A DNA stretch of 64,000 bases from Clostridium sp. CAG:768 (GCA_000437435.1 FR899622.1:87564-151563), one strand, 5' to 3'; positions 53,036 through 61,982 are shown, counted from the stretch's first letter. Notes: generated by a model from the letters alone, not told the origin. Numbers and translations: made by a program.

Positions 53036-54337
53036 TTAAAATATTAAAACTGCAAGCAATGCGAATAATATTAAAGGAATATTGTAATGTAAAAAAGTTG
53101 GGATACAAGTATCTTTAATATGTTCATGTTGCCCGTCAATATTTAACCCAGCAGTCGGTCCTAAAGTTGTACCAGAAGCCGGAGAACCTGCATCTCCTAA
53201 AGCAGCAGCTGCTGCAAATACAACGATTGCTTCCATCGGATTAAAACCAAGATGAATAAATATCGGAACAAATAAAACCGCTAATATTGGGATTGTACCA
53301 AAAGATGTACCAATTCCAATTGTAATAAACAAACCAACAACCAACATTAAAAATGCTGCTAATAATTTTGAACCCATCATAAAAGGAATCAATCCATTAA
53401 CTAAAGCATCAATACCGCCAGTTGATTTCAAAACACCTGCAAAACCTGCAGCAACAAGCATTACAAAAGCTACATAACCCATTAATCCAATACCTTCATT
53501 GATTAAAATATCCATTTTTTCAGGATTAATAGCCCTTGTCCCAAAAATTATTGTCAATCCTATTAGAGCCCCTAAAGGCAGAGATTTTGTCCACAATTGG
53601 ACTGCTAAAGTTGCAATTGCAGCAAGTAGCGTTATATAATGGCTCCCCGTAAATCTAAGGGAACGACGTCTTTCTTCGCGGAATTGAATATTTTCATATT
53701 CTCTTGGTTTTCGATAAGATACAAATACTGCCCACAAAAGTCCACACAACAAGCCTAAGCCCAAAATCCAAACAGATTGCCATACATCATTTACAGATAC
53801 TCGCATCCCATTTAATGTCATATTATCAGCAAGAAGTCTTTGGAAAATAAGTCCAAACCCTGCAGGAAAAACAATATAAGGTGTTACAAGCCCAAATGCT
53901 AAAGCACATGCTACTGCACGTCTATCCAATTTTAATTTATTCATTACATAAATTAAAGGCGGAATAATTACAGGGATAAATGCAATATGCACAGGTATCA
54001 AGTTTTGAGATGCACACGCAAGCAAGGTAAGAATTAAAAGCAATATAAATTTATTATTTTTAATCAATAAGGAAATTCTCTTTGCAAGAACATCAGCAAG
54101 ACCGGTATGCGCCATAGCCGCCGCAAAAGTTCCAAGCAAAATATAACTCAAAGCGGTCTCACTGTTTTGCCCCATACCACCTATGAAAACATCCATAATC
54201 TGCCCTGCATGCATTCCAGCAATTTTACCTGCAACAATTGCAGATACTAACAATGCTAGTAAAACATTTACTCTACACAAGCAAAGCACACATAATAATA
54301 TTACTGATACTATTATAGGGTTAAATAACAAATCCAT
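53036..54337 (-). CDS. Na+/H+ antiporter-family carrier (YuiF/NhaC-like)
   Basis: A 433-residue inner-membrane carrier with about 11-12 hydrophobic helices. The opening LLFNPIIVSVILLCVLCLCRVNVLLALLVSAIVAG and ALGDAGSPASGTTLGPTAGLN near the end are typical of the Na+/H+ antiporter / YuiF amino-acid carrier group. The break in the helix pattern with G-T-S-F-G-T-I-P is a likely ion or substrate site. The physiological substrate cannot be told from sequence; sodium, proton and an amino acid are candidates. The start is ATG 54337, about 20 bases after thyX. Confidence 0.82.
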   Translation of the reverse strand: MDLLFNPIIVSVILLCVLCLCRVNVLLALLVSAIVAGKIAGMHAGQIMDVFIGGMGQNSETALSYILLGTFAAAMAHTGLADVLAKRISLLIKNNKFILLLILTLLACASQNLIPVHIAFIPVIIPPLIYVMNKLKLDRRAVACALAFGLVTPYIVFPAGFGLIFQRLLADNMTLNGMRVSVNDVWQSVWILGLGLLCGLLWAVFVSYRKPREYENIQFREERRRSLRFTGSHYITLLAAIATLAVQLWTKSLPLGALIGLTIIFGTRAINPEKMDILINEGIGLMGYVAFVMLVAAGFAGVLKSTGGIDALVNGLIPFMMGSKLLAAFLMLVVGLFITIGIGTSFGTIPILAVLFVPIFIHLGFNPMEAIVVFAAAAALGDAGSPASGTTLGPTAGLNIDGQHEHIKDTCIPTFLHYNIPLILFALLAVLIF

Positions 54338-54357
54338 AAATATATAATTTTTCCTTT

Positions 54358-55065
54358 TTATTTAGAGATAATTTCTTCTAATTTAGGTTTTCTACCACAA
54401 GACTTATCTTCATCACAATATCCTAATCTTTCACATTTCGGTACAAGATAAGGTTTCAACCATGGCTCTTCTTTTATCAATTCATCACACATCATTTTTA
54501 CCATAGTTCTAATCTCATATTGAGCACGAGTACAAAGTCTCAAGTTTGCAACATGGATTAATTCTCTTAAATTCAAACTGACTACTAAAGAACTTGCTGC
54601 TGCATTTGGAAGTACAAATCTTGCATCTTCTGCCGGAATTCCAGCTTCTACAAATTCCTGATATTGCTCTGAAATCTTAGACATAAAGTTTTCAAATTTT
54701 TGTTTTAATTCGGGATTTTTCTCAATAGTAGGCGGAATTATATAATCAAATTGACCTTTTTCTTTTACATATCTTTGAGATTTTTGAGAAAAAGACATGT
54801 GTCTATGTCTTACAAGTTGATGAGTACAAGCTCTGGACACATTAGAGATAGCAAAACTAACCTGTATATGCTCAATTGTTGAATAATGTCCTGAAGAAAT
54901 AACTCTTTCAATTAATTTAAGCATTTTTTCTTTATCATCAGTGCTATTATAAATATTTATCGGATAATCTGCACTGTAACATGTTCTGCATGCTGTATAT
55001 ACAGTTTTTAACATATTTTCTGGCTTTGAAATCAAATTTACAACAGGTTTGTTATTATTTTCCAT
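54358..55065 (-). CDS. thyX: FAD-dependent thymidylate synthase
   Basis: Makes dTMP from dUMP with methylene-tetrahydrofolate, FAD and NADPH; replaces ThyA in many anaerobes. About 235 residues from ATG 55065 (GGGAG eight bases upstream; GTG 55071 is too near that site). The ThyX motif RHRHMSFSQKSQRY (family RHRxxSxNexSxRY) starts at about residue 86, and the C-terminal active-site segment NLRELIHVANLRLCTRAQYEIR is present. A short extra tail with three Cys (MCDE... CERLGYCDEDKSCGR) is common in clostridia-like forms. A perfect 15-bp-arm palindrome lies just upstream. Confidence 0.95.
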   Translation of the reverse strand: MENNNKPVVNLISKPENMLKTVYTACRTCYSADYPINIYNSTDDKEKMLKLIERVISSGHYSTIEHIQVSFAISNVSRACTHQLVRHRHMSFSQKSQRYVKEKGQFDYIIPPTIEKNPELKQKFENFMSKISEQYQEFVEAGIPAEDARFVLPNAAASSLVVSLNLRELIHVANLRLCTRAQYEIRTMVKMMCDELIKEEPWLKPYLVPKCERLGYCDEDKSCGRKPKLEEIISK

Positions 55066-55099
55066 ACTCACTTCTCCCTATTACTAAACTATAAAAACA

Positions 55100-55132
55100 A
55101 TTATACCACTCTTATAATAAGAGTGGTATAAT
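55100..55132. terminator. perfect 33-bp palindrome, terminator of prepilin B and/or thyX operator
   Basis: Arms of 15 bases, ATTATACCACTCTTA and its exact complement, surround a TAA loop. On the minus strand the second arm runs into TTGTTTTTAT, so it can end the prepilin B transcript. A TATAAT sits in each arm, in front of thyX, so a regulator-binding role is also possible. Confidence 0.7.
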
Positions 55133-55151
55133 GTAAATATTTTTATACAGA

Positions 55152-55841
55152 CTAAAAATTCCAAGGATAATCATCTTTAATCTGCCATCCATCATTTACA
55201 ATTTTTCGATAACAGCCAGATCTTAAACTTGGTTGAACATTACGATAACATGGAGCATATGAGGCAAAATAAAATAATGTTAAATGCTGACCATCATTAC
55301 CAGTAGCCCCTCCAGGCTCCGTCTGGAACCAAGCAAAAAAAACATCTCTTCCAACTTTATTTGGTTTTTGTTCTCCGTTAATATCTATTATATACTCACC
55401 CCAAAAAGGGCCAACATGATATTGCGAAATTTTGATTAAAGTTCCATCTTTTAAATAAAAACCAATATTACTTGTTAAATCAGTTTCTGTTGTTTGAGTA
55501 TTCATATATTTATATGGACAATCATTCTCCATACAAACCTTTAGAGTATCAACATAAGGTAAAATATAGTTATTTAATAATATTTTATCTCCTCGTGGGT
55601 TCCAAGATACTTCCCAAGAATCAATATCGCCACTATTCGCTATAGCCATGGCTTCTACTTGTTTCATTGTGTTATAAACTTTTTTTAAATGTTCAATAAC
55701 AACTCGTTTTTGATAGTTTCCAATAAGAGCAGGCATAGTCATTGCTGCAACTACACCGATGATTCCTAAAGTTATAAGCACTTCCGCAAGTGTAAACGCA
55801 AATTTTTTCAATTTAAACCCCTTATAATAGTGATGTAACAT
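55152..55841 (-). CDS. prepilin-like protein B with an upstream G10 tract
   Basis: A prepilin-like protein: MLHHYYKGFKLKKFA / FTLAEVLITLGIIGVVAAMTMPALI, Glu at +5. The coordinates use the internal ATG 55841, whose ribosome site is poor (GGTGAT touching the ATG). The mature part has DINGEQKPNKVGRDVFF and ends GWQIKDDYPWNF, a tail shared with prepilin C. The same frame stays open upstream through a run of ten G. The strong start, ATG 55945 with AAGGAG seven bases before it, is out of frame at G10 and stops at TAA 55889. At G11 it would make a 264-residue protein with a long leader. Expression therefore probably depends on tract length. Confidence 0.8.
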   Translation of the reverse strand: MLHHYYKGFKLKKFAFTLAEVLITLGIIGVVAAMTMPALIGNYQKRVVIEHLKKVYNTMKQVEAMAIANSGDIDSWEVSWNPRGDKILLNNYILPYVDTLKVCMENDCPYKYMNTQTTETDLTSNIGFYLKDGTLIKISQYHVGPFWGEYIIDINGEQKPNKVGRDVFFAWFQTEPGGATGNDGQHLTLFYFASYAPCYRNVQPSLRSGCYRKIVNDGWQIKDDYPWNF

Positions 55842-55894
55842 ATCACCATTATAACAAACGTTTAAATTTTTGCAAGCAACAAACTCTGTTAAGG

Positions 55895-55918
55895 AGCTAA
55901 GAATCGCCCCCCCCCCGA
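55895..55918 (-). repeat. G10 slippage element, copy B
   Basis: On the minus strand: TC, ten G (55916-55907), C, seven bases, AGCT; the same layout as at 9242 and 62700. Downstream the motif TTAGCTCCTTA is complementary over 9 bases to the Shine-Dalgarno region TAAGGAGCT of the same mRNA (55951-55959), so the ribosome site can be hidden in a hairpin spanning the start codon and the tract. Confidence 0.85.
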
Positions 55919-55977
55919 CTTTCCGGGACAAAATAAATTTTTCATAAATCAGCTCCTTATCTTGTAATAACGATATT

Positions 55978-56006
55978 ACTTTAACATATAAACTGGATTT
56001 TTTCAA
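55978..56006 (-). promoter_or_regulatory. candidate promoter of prepilin B
   Basis: On the minus strand TTGAAA (56006-56001) is followed after 17 bases by TAAAGT (55983-55978), about 20 bases before the AAGGAG ribosome site. The -10 box is weak, so this is tentative. Confidence 0.4.
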
Positions 56007-56010
56007 CAAA

Positions 56011-56043
56011 AAAAAGGCTTTCTTGTATAGAAAGCCTTTTTTA
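56011..56043. terminator. terminator after rpmE
   Basis: An AAAGGCTTTC / GAAAGCCTTT stem with a TTGTATA loop has T-runs on either strand. It ends rpmE on the minus strand and separates it from the promoter of prepilin B. Confidence 0.85.
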
Positions 56044-56060
56044 CAATTAAACTTAATAAC

Positions 56061-56264
56061 TTATTTTTTGTTACCGTAACGTTTGTTGAATCTTTCAACT
56101 CTACCTTCAGAGTCAAGAATTTTTTGTTGACCTGTGTAGAATGGGTGACAATTATTACAAATTTCAACTGTAATATTATCGTTAATAGATCCTGTTTCAA
56201 TTTCGTTACCGCATACACATTTGATAACTGTTTTCTTATAATCTGGATGAATTCCGTCTTTCAT
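56061..56264 (-). CDS. rpmE: 50S ribosomal protein L31
   Basis: A 67-residue L31 of the zinc-binding (C+) type: MKDGIHPDYKKTVIKCVCGNEIETGS with the first Cys pair, ITVEICNNCHPFYTGQQKILDSEGRVERFNKRY with the second. The start is ATG 56264, with AAAGAGG six bases upstream; an in-frame upstream ATG at 56288 would add a non-family MRKRKRLE. It is transcribed alone. Confidence 0.96.
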   Translation of the reverse strand: MKDGIHPDYKKTVIKCVCGNEIETGSINDNITVEICNNCHPFYTGQQKILDSEGRVERFNKRYGNKK

Positions 56265-56457
56265 TTCTAACCTCTTTCTTTTTCTCAAGATTCCAAACTT
56301 GATTTTTTATTACAATTTCGACTAATTATATGATACAACAGAAATAAAAAAGTGCAAGCACTAATAAATCTCATGCATTTGTCTGATGTTAAAAATTTTT
56401 AAATTTGCAATAATAAAAAAGTTATCCGTTATTAGATTTTTAAAGGTGAGAATTAGG

Positions 56458-56625
56458 ATGAATCTGCACGAACAATGTTTATTAAGATATCTGCAAAACC
56501 CCGATGAATTAGAATACTCTACAGAAATATTAAAACTTAACAATTTTATTTTAGAAAAACAGTTTTTGTTAAAACATTTTGTTGCCAAATCTTCTACATT
56601 CAATTATACTGAAAGAATGAAATAG
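56458..56625 (+). CDS. small protein of 55 residues, unknown
   Basis: An ORF from ATG 56458 (MNLHEQCLLRYLQNPDELEYS) with AAAGGTGAG at good spacing; an upstream in-frame ATG (56386) has no ribosome site and would add a basic non-conserved piece. It is helical with no signal or membrane segment. It lies 22 bases upstream of the diguanylate cyclase gene and is probably co-transcribed with it. No family recognised. Confidence 0.6.
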   Translation: MNLHEQCLLRYLQNPDELEYSTEILKLNNFILEKQFLLKHFVAKSSTFNYTERMK

Positions 56626-56647
56626 TATAATTTGAAGATAGAGGGTT

Positions 56648-58414
56648 ATGTTTAAAAGAATATCATACGCATTTGGATTAATATTTTTTATTATCTTTGC
56701 GTTTTTAATACTTAAAAATGCTAATTTAAACAATTTTATAGACACAATTGAAAATAGGACATTTGATTTACGACAAAGTATTTTAATAAATGAAGGAACT
56801 AAAAAAGCAAATCAAGATATTGTAATTGTAGCTATTGACGATGCTACGTATGAATATATTCTTGATAACTATGGAGAATGGCCTCTTCCGAGAGATACTT
56901 ATGCAAAAATAGTTAATTATCTTGAAAAACAAAATCCTAGAATTATTGCATTTGACTTAATGTTTGTAAAATCTTTAAAAAGCAAAAATCAAGCTGATAA
57001 AGAACTAACCGAAATATTCAAAAAATACAATAATGTATTTACATCAATGAACTTTGACAATCAATCAGAAGATTTGAGAATACCTCCAAATCTACCTCAA
57101 AAGTTAACAATTGATATAAAAAATAATTCTAAAATAGATTTTTCACAACTAACATACAAAAATTGCAGAACAATAATTGACGAAATTATAAATGCAACTT
57201 CAAACATAGGTATAATAAACGTTTCACGCTCAGATGACGGTATTTTAAGAAAAATGCCTTTAGTCGTAAAATATAAAAATGACTACTACCCTCAATTAGC
57301 ACTAAAAGTAGGCTTAAATTATTTAGGCGAAAATCAAACATCTTTTGAAATAGATAAACACTCAGAATTCAAATTAGGTGACAGAAAAATTTATTTAGAT
57401 AATGATGGAAGTGCCATCTTAAATTGGTACGGACCTGCAGGAACATACACTTATATTCCAATGTATCAATTGATTAAAGCCGTAAATGGAGAAAAAACAG
57501 AACTTGATTATAATTTTTCTAATAAAATAATTTATTTTGGAACTACTGCTGCAAGTCTATTTGACATAAAAACAGTACCTACGGGCAAAATTTATCCAGG
57601 AGTAGAGATTCAAGCGACATATGTAAATAACATAATAGACAATAACTTTATCAAAAAAGTAAATAGAGGTTATACAATAGCATTAAGTATATTATTAGCA
57701 TTATTTATTGCATCTGTTGTTACTCGTGTAAGTTCAGCGTTTACAGCTTCAATGATGTCTTTATCAGCATATTTTATATATATTTTAATCGCTTATTATT
57801 CTATGAAATACGAAAATTTATGGCTTGAAGTTGTTTATCCGCTAATATTTTCAATTGCAGCATTTACATTTGCTTATGTTGTAAAATATCTTATTAAATC
57901 AAGAGACTTTGAACAACAATATAAATTAGCAACAACAGACGGACTTACTGAACTCTATAATCACAGATACTTCCAAGAACAAATTAGAATGCAAATTGAA
58001 CAATCAAAGAGATATAACCACAATTTTTCTCTAATTATCATCGATATAGATTTCTTCAAAAAATTCAATGATACCTTTGGGCACCAATCTGGAGATGCTG
58101 TTCTAAGACAAGTTGCTCAAACCCTTAAGAAAAATGTACGTGCAACTGATATAGTATGTAGATATGGTGGTGAAGAAATGAGTATAATTCTTCCAAACAC
58201 AGGAAAAGATGAAGCTTTTTCAACTGCTCAAAAAATTTGTGAACGTGTAGCAAGTAAAAAATTTAAACTTGCTGGAGATAAAGAAACCAATGTTACAATA
58301 AGTTTAGGCGTATCAACATTTCCGTATGATGGAGATAGTGCTTCCTCAATAATTGAAGCAGCTGATAAAAGGTTATACAACGCAAAAAATAATGGAAGAA
58401 ACCAAGTTGGATAA
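56648..58414 (+). CDS. CHASE2-GGDEF diguanylate cyclase
   Basis: A 588-residue membrane sensor that makes cyclic di-GMP. An N-terminal transmembrane helix (~7-24) precedes an extracytoplasmic CHASE2 domain (~30-325: IVIVAIDDATYEYI, WPLPRDTYAKIVNYL, IIAFDLMF ...), then three transmembrane helices (~335-425), then the GGDEF domain. The catalytic motif is GGEEM (507-511) instead of GGDEF/GGEEF, and the upstream RATD matches an RxxD product-inhibition site. It is probably active, because the GG(D/E)E core is intact. No EAL or PilZ protein is adjacent. Confidence 0.92.
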   Translation: MFKRISYAFGLIFFIIFAFLILKNANLNNFIDTIENRTFDLRQSILINEGTKKANQDIVIVAIDDATYEYILDNYGEWPLPRDTYAKIVNYLEKQNPRIIAFDLMFVKSLKSKNQADKELTEIFKKYNNVFTSMNFDNQSEDLRIPPNLPQKLTIDIKNNSKIDFSQLTYKNCRTIIDEIINATSNIGIINVSRSDDGILRKMPLVVKYKNDYYPQLALKVGLNYLGENQTSFEIDKHSEFKLGDRKIYLDNDGSAILNWYGPAGTYTYIPMYQLIKAVNGEKTELDYNFSNKIIYFGTTAASLFDIKTVPTGKIYPGVEIQATYVNNIIDNNFIKKVNRGYTIALSILLALFIASVVTRVSSAFTASMMSLSAYFIYILIAYYSMKYENLWLEVVYPLIFSIAAFTFAYVVKYLIKSRDFEQQYKLATTDGLTELYNHRYFQEQIRMQIEQSKRYNHNFSLIIIDIDFFKKFNDTFGHQSGDAVLRQVAQTLKKNVRATDIVCRYGGEEMSIILPNTGKDEAFSTAQKICERVASKKFKLAGDKETNVTISLGVSTFPYDGDSASSIIEAADKRLYNAKNNGRNQVG

Positions 58415-58448
58415 AAAAAAAGAGCTTTTAAAAAAGCTCTTTTTTTTA
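58413..58448. terminator. bidirectional terminator
   Basis: An AAGAGCTTTT / AAAAGCTCTT stem is flanked by A9 and T9, between the converging diguanylate cyclase and secreted-protein genes. Confidence 0.85.
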
Positions 58449-58465
58449 TTATAATTACTATCACA

Positions 58466-59140
58466 TTAGATTACGGGAACATCAACTGGATCAACCAATA
58501 TAACGTTTAAGACTTCACCTTTTCTTAGATTTACATCTTTTCCTTTTCTAATCATATCAGCTATTCCGTCATATACATAATATGCACCACCACCGATTGC
58601 TCCACCTACAGCACAAATTCCTGTCATTAATTGATCTGCAACAATTACATCATCAAAAACATCTCCGCCCCATTCTGTAGCGTTTACTGTAATATCTTTT
58701 GTTACTTCCCAATTTTCTTTTAAAGCATCTTTATAACCACGAGAAGAAGAAATACCTCCGTCATAAGTTAAATCACTTCTACCAACAACTGAAAAAGTCA
58801 ATGGCAATTGTCTACCATTAGGAGTTACAACATGGTCAAAATCTAAGTACAAAATTGCACCCTTCGACATTCTTTTAGAAGGTTCAATTCTTTTTATTGT
58901 ACCACGTACAAGTGATCCCATAGGCAAAATAACATCTGAATCAGCTGTCTGATCTGTCATCATAACTGCAGTAAATTCATCACCTTGTTTATCAGTCATA
59001 GTAGAAATAGGATTCATCAATTGCAAAGAAAATTTTGTACCAGCAGGAATTCTTTTAGTCTTAGCCTTAGCATTAAAAGGAGCTGCAGAAACAGTCTGAG
59101 CAAATAATAAAAGTGATAACATTATAGTTAAAAATCTCAT
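58466..59140 (-). CDS. secreted beta-rich protein, unknown
   Basis: A 224-residue exported protein: signal peptide MRFLTIMLSLLLFAQTVSAA, then a mature domain with alternating hydrophobic strands. IPAGTKFSLQLMNPIST, VILPMGSLVRGTIKRI and GAILYLDFDHVVTPNGRQLPL resemble the TrbI/VirB10-like OB/beta fold in a general way. A Gly-rich hydrophobic stretch (GICAVGGAIGGGAYYVYDG) lies near residue 180. It is probably periplasmic or envelope-associated. The function cannot be named from sequence. The start is ATG 59140 behind AAGGAGAG. Confidence 0.75.
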   Translation of the reverse strand: MRFLTIMLSLLLFAQTVSAAPFNAKAKTKRIPAGTKFSLQLMNPISTMTDKQGDEFTAVMMTDQTADSDVILPMGSLVRGTIKRIEPSKRMSKGAILYLDFDHVVTPNGRQLPLTFSVVGRSDLTYDGGISSSRGYKDALKENWEVTKDITVNATEWGGDVFDDVIVADQLMTGICAVGGAIGGGAYYVYDGIADMIRKGKDVNLRKGEVLNVILVDPVDVPVI

Positions 59141-59249
59141 AATAAAACTCTCCTTATTTTCAATTCATTTTAGACAATTTCTCAAAAAAAAGCAATAGGT
59201 AAAATATTAAGAACTTGCTTGAATAATTAAATATTGCTAAAATTAAGCT

Positions 59250-60176
59250 ATGTCTAAAATTGATAAAATTGAAGAATTACAAAATATATTAAAAGATGAT
59301 CAAACAAATTTTCAAGCTAGAAGAGAACTAGCAGTATTACTACTAGACTGCGGTTATCCAGAAGAAGCAAAACAACATTTTTTATATTTATCCAAAATTT
59401 TTAATGATGACAGCGGAATTTTTTATAATCTTGGAATTACTTATGAGAAATTAAAAGACCTAGATAAAGCTGAAGATGCTTATAAAAAAGCTATCGAATA
59501 TTCTCCTGACGAGGTCGATGCATATTACAATTTAGGACTTGTATATATTGATAAAAAAATGTATGAAAAAGCTGTTGATTGTTTTGAAAATGTACTTAAC
59601 AAAGACAATAATGATTCAAACTCCTATTTTTCAATCGGACTTTGCTACTTTAAAGAAGGCAAACTAGATGGTGCAAAATACTACTTTCAAAGAACAATTG
59701 ATATTAATGATGAAGATATTTATGCACATTTTTACATTGGAAATATTTTAAAAGAACAAGGTCAAAACGAAGAAGCAAAAGAAAAATTCCAAAAAGTTCT
59801 AGAACTTTCTCCTGATTACAGTTGGGCATACTTTAATTTGGCTGCAATTGATTATGAAGAAGGGAATTTTGAATCTGCAGTAGAAAATCTTGAGAAAACT
59901 ATTGAATTAAATCCAAAAGATATTGATGCATACAAAATTTATGCAAAAATTATGACCAAAAATAAAAATCTTAATGAAGCTGCTTTAATAATGGAAAAAT
60001 CAATAGAAAATTGTGGAGCTAACGGTGATTCTTACTACATTTTAGCACAAATTCAAAAGCTAAGAAAAGCAAATGATGAGTATGTAAAATGTATGAATTC
60101 TGCACTAAAATTTAATACAAGCCTTTCTGTATCCCCAAAACTTGTAAAAAAAGAACTTGATACATTCCTTTCATAA
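59250..60176 (+). CDS. cytoplasmic TPR-repeat protein
   Basis: A 308-residue protein without a signal peptide made of about eight tetratricopeptide repeats, for example DKAEDAYKKAIEYSPDEVDAYYNLG, EKAVDCFENVLNKDNNDSNSYFSIG and ESAVENLEKTIELNPKDIDAYKIYA. It likely forms a protein-binding superhelix; partner unknown. It sits 55 bases upstream of proS and is probably a separate unit, with a TATAAT-like region upstream of proS. Confidence 0.85.
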   Translation: MSKIDKIEELQNILKDDQTNFQARRELAVLLLDCGYPEEAKQHFLYLSKIFNDDSGIFYNLGITYEKLKDLDKAEDAYKKAIEYSPDEVDAYYNLGLVYIDKKMYEKAVDCFENVLNKDNNDSNSYFSIGLCYFKEGKLDGAKYYFQRTIDINDEDIYAHFYIGNILKEQGQNEEAKEKFQKVLELSPDYSWAYFNLAAIDYEEGNFESAVENLEKTIELNPKDIDAYKIYAKIMTKNKNLNEAALIMEKSIENCGANGDSYYILAQIQKLRKANDEYVKCMNSALKFNTSLSVSPKLVKKELDTFLS

Positions 60177-60231
60177 AAGATTTTTATGGTAAAATAAAAG
60201 CATAAAATAATATATGTGAGGAATTAGCTTT

Positions 60232-61965
60232 ATGAAAATGTCAAAAATGTTTGTACAAACCCTAAGAGAGTTTCCTTCTGATGCAGAAGTAATCTCTCAT
60301 AAAATGCTTGGCAGAGCTGGGTTTATAAAAAAACTTGCTCCAGGTGTATACACTTATATGCCTCTAATGTGGAGAGTATTGAAGAAGATTGAAAACATCG
60401 TAAGAGAAGAAATGGATAATGCAGGTGCTCAAGAACTTTTGATGCCATTTGTTCAGCCAAAAGAATTATGGGAAGAATCAGGCAGATGGGAAGTATACGG
60501 ACGAGAATTAATGCGTCTTAAAGACCGCCACGACAGAGATATGTGTCTTGGGCCTACTCACGAAGAAATTATCACATCTGTTGCACGTGATGGGTTAAAA
60601 TCTTACAAACAACTACCTGTAAACTTATATCAAATTCAATCAAAATTCAGAGATGAAATCAGACCAAGATACGGACTTTTAAGAGGCCGCGAATTCATAA
60701 TGAAAGATGCTTACAGCTTCGATTTAGATGAAGCAGGTCTTGATAAAGAATATGAAAATATGGCACAAGCCTATAAAAAAATATTTGAAAGATGCGGACT
60801 TGATACCAAAATGGTTCAATCAGATTCTGGAGCAATAGGTGGAAGCGTGTCTCATGAATTTATGGTAATCACAGACACTGATGCTGGAGAAAATGACGTT
60901 TTCTACTGTAATGAATGTGACTATTCTGCAAATTCAAATCACGCAATATCTAACTTGCCGGAAGCTGTAGTAGACGGGAAAGATTACTTTAAAGAAACTA
61001 AAGTAATCGATACTCCAAATACACATTCTATAGAAGAATTAAGCAAATTCTTAAATATTCCAGATACATTGATTTTAAAATCACTTGTATACATTATCGA
61101 TAAAAAACCTGTAATAGCATTAATTAGAGCAGATAAAGCAGTTGAAGAAACTAAATTAATGAATGCAGTAGGCGGAATTGATGTAAGAATTGCATCTTCT
61201 GCAGAAATTGCTGAACTTATGGCAGAAAAAGGATTTGACGCAGTTCCAGGATTTATCGGTCCAAAAGGAATGGCTGGTATCACAATAATCGCAGATGAAA
61301 CTGTTCGTGATATGAAAAATTTCGTTGTTGGAATAAACCAAACTGATAAACATTTAGTTGGTGCAAATCTTTCTGATTTAGAAACAGAATTAAAATACGC
61401 AGATATAAGACTTGTACAACGAGGCGAATTATGCCCTCAATGCGGAAAACCTTTATTTGTAACTAAAGGTATTGAAGTTGGTAATATTTTCAAATTAGGT
61501 ACCAAATATTCAAAACCAATGAATGCAGTATATACAGATATTAACGGAAAAACTCACCCTTATGTTATGGGTTGCTACGGAATAGGAATTTCAAGAACTG
61601 CAGCTGCTGCCGTAGAAGCACATTACGATGAACATGGTATTAAATGGCCAATCTCAATTGCACCATACCACGTTGTAATTGTACCTGTAAATATTAAAGA
61701 TGAATTACAAATGCAAGTTGCAAATAAAATGTATGAAGATTTAAAATCTGCTGGAGTAGAAGTTGTACTTGACGACAGAGACGAACGTGCAGGTGTTAAA
61801 TTCAAAGACGCAGATTTAATCGGTTTCCCATTCAGAGTAACTGTTGGTAAAACTATTAATGAAGGCTTTGTAGAATACAAAGTAAGAGAAACAGGTGAAC
61901 AGGAAAAATATACACCTGATGAAGCAACTGAAAAACTTATCAATATTATAAAAGCGGTTAAATAA
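60232..61965 (+). CDS. proS: prolyl-tRNA synthetase, bacterial type
   Basis: Charges tRNA-Pro, class II; 577 residues. Motif 1 is in VREEMDNAGAQELLMPFVQP, motif 2 in CLGPTHEEIIT ... YQIQSKFRDEIRPRYGLLRGREF, and motif 3 in MGCYGIGISRTAAAAVEA. Between motifs 2 and 3 is the YbaK-like editing insertion (~225-400: IPDTLILKSLVYII ...) that removes mischarged Ala. A C-terminal anticodon-binding domain ends it. The start is ATG 60232 behind GTGAGGAA. The stop lies within its terminator. Confidence 0.96.
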   Translation: MKMSKMFVQTLREFPSDAEVISHKMLGRAGFIKKLAPGVYTYMPLMWRVLKKIENIVREEMDNAGAQELLMPFVQPKELWEESGRWEVYGRELMRLKDRHDRDMCLGPTHEEIITSVARDGLKSYKQLPVNLYQIQSKFRDEIRPRYGLLRGREFIMKDAYSFDLDEAGLDKEYENMAQAYKKIFERCGLDTKMVQSDSGAIGGSVSHEFMVITDTDAGENDVFYCNECDYSANSNHAISNLPEAVVDGKDYFKETKVIDTPNTHSIEELSKFLNIPDTLILKSLVYIIDKKPVIALIRADKAVEETKLMNAVGGIDVRIASSAEIAELMAEKGFDAVPGFIGPKGMAGITIIADETVRDMKNFVVGINQTDKHLVGANLSDLETELKYADIRLVQRGELCPQCGKPLFVTKGIEVGNIFKLGTKYSKPMNAVYTDINGKTHPYVMGCYGIGISRTAAAAVEAHYDEHGIKWPISIAPYHVVIVPVNIKDELQMQVANKMYEDLKSAGVEVVLDDRDERAGVKFKDADLIGFPFRVTVGKTINEGFVEYKVRETGEQEKYTPDEATEKLINIIKAVK

Positions 61966-61982
61966 TTAACCGCTTTTATTTT
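61951..61982. terminator. terminator overlapping the proS stop
   Basis: An AAAGCGGTTAA / TTAACCGCTTT stem with an ATAA loop is followed by TATTTTT. It also touches the last codon of the convergent prepilin C gene. Confidence 0.85.

Noticed and set aside
56003..56218. ORF of 71 codons overlapping rpmE on the same strand
   Set aside because: It is an out-of-frame reading of rpmE and its terminator; L31 in the other frame is unmistakable.
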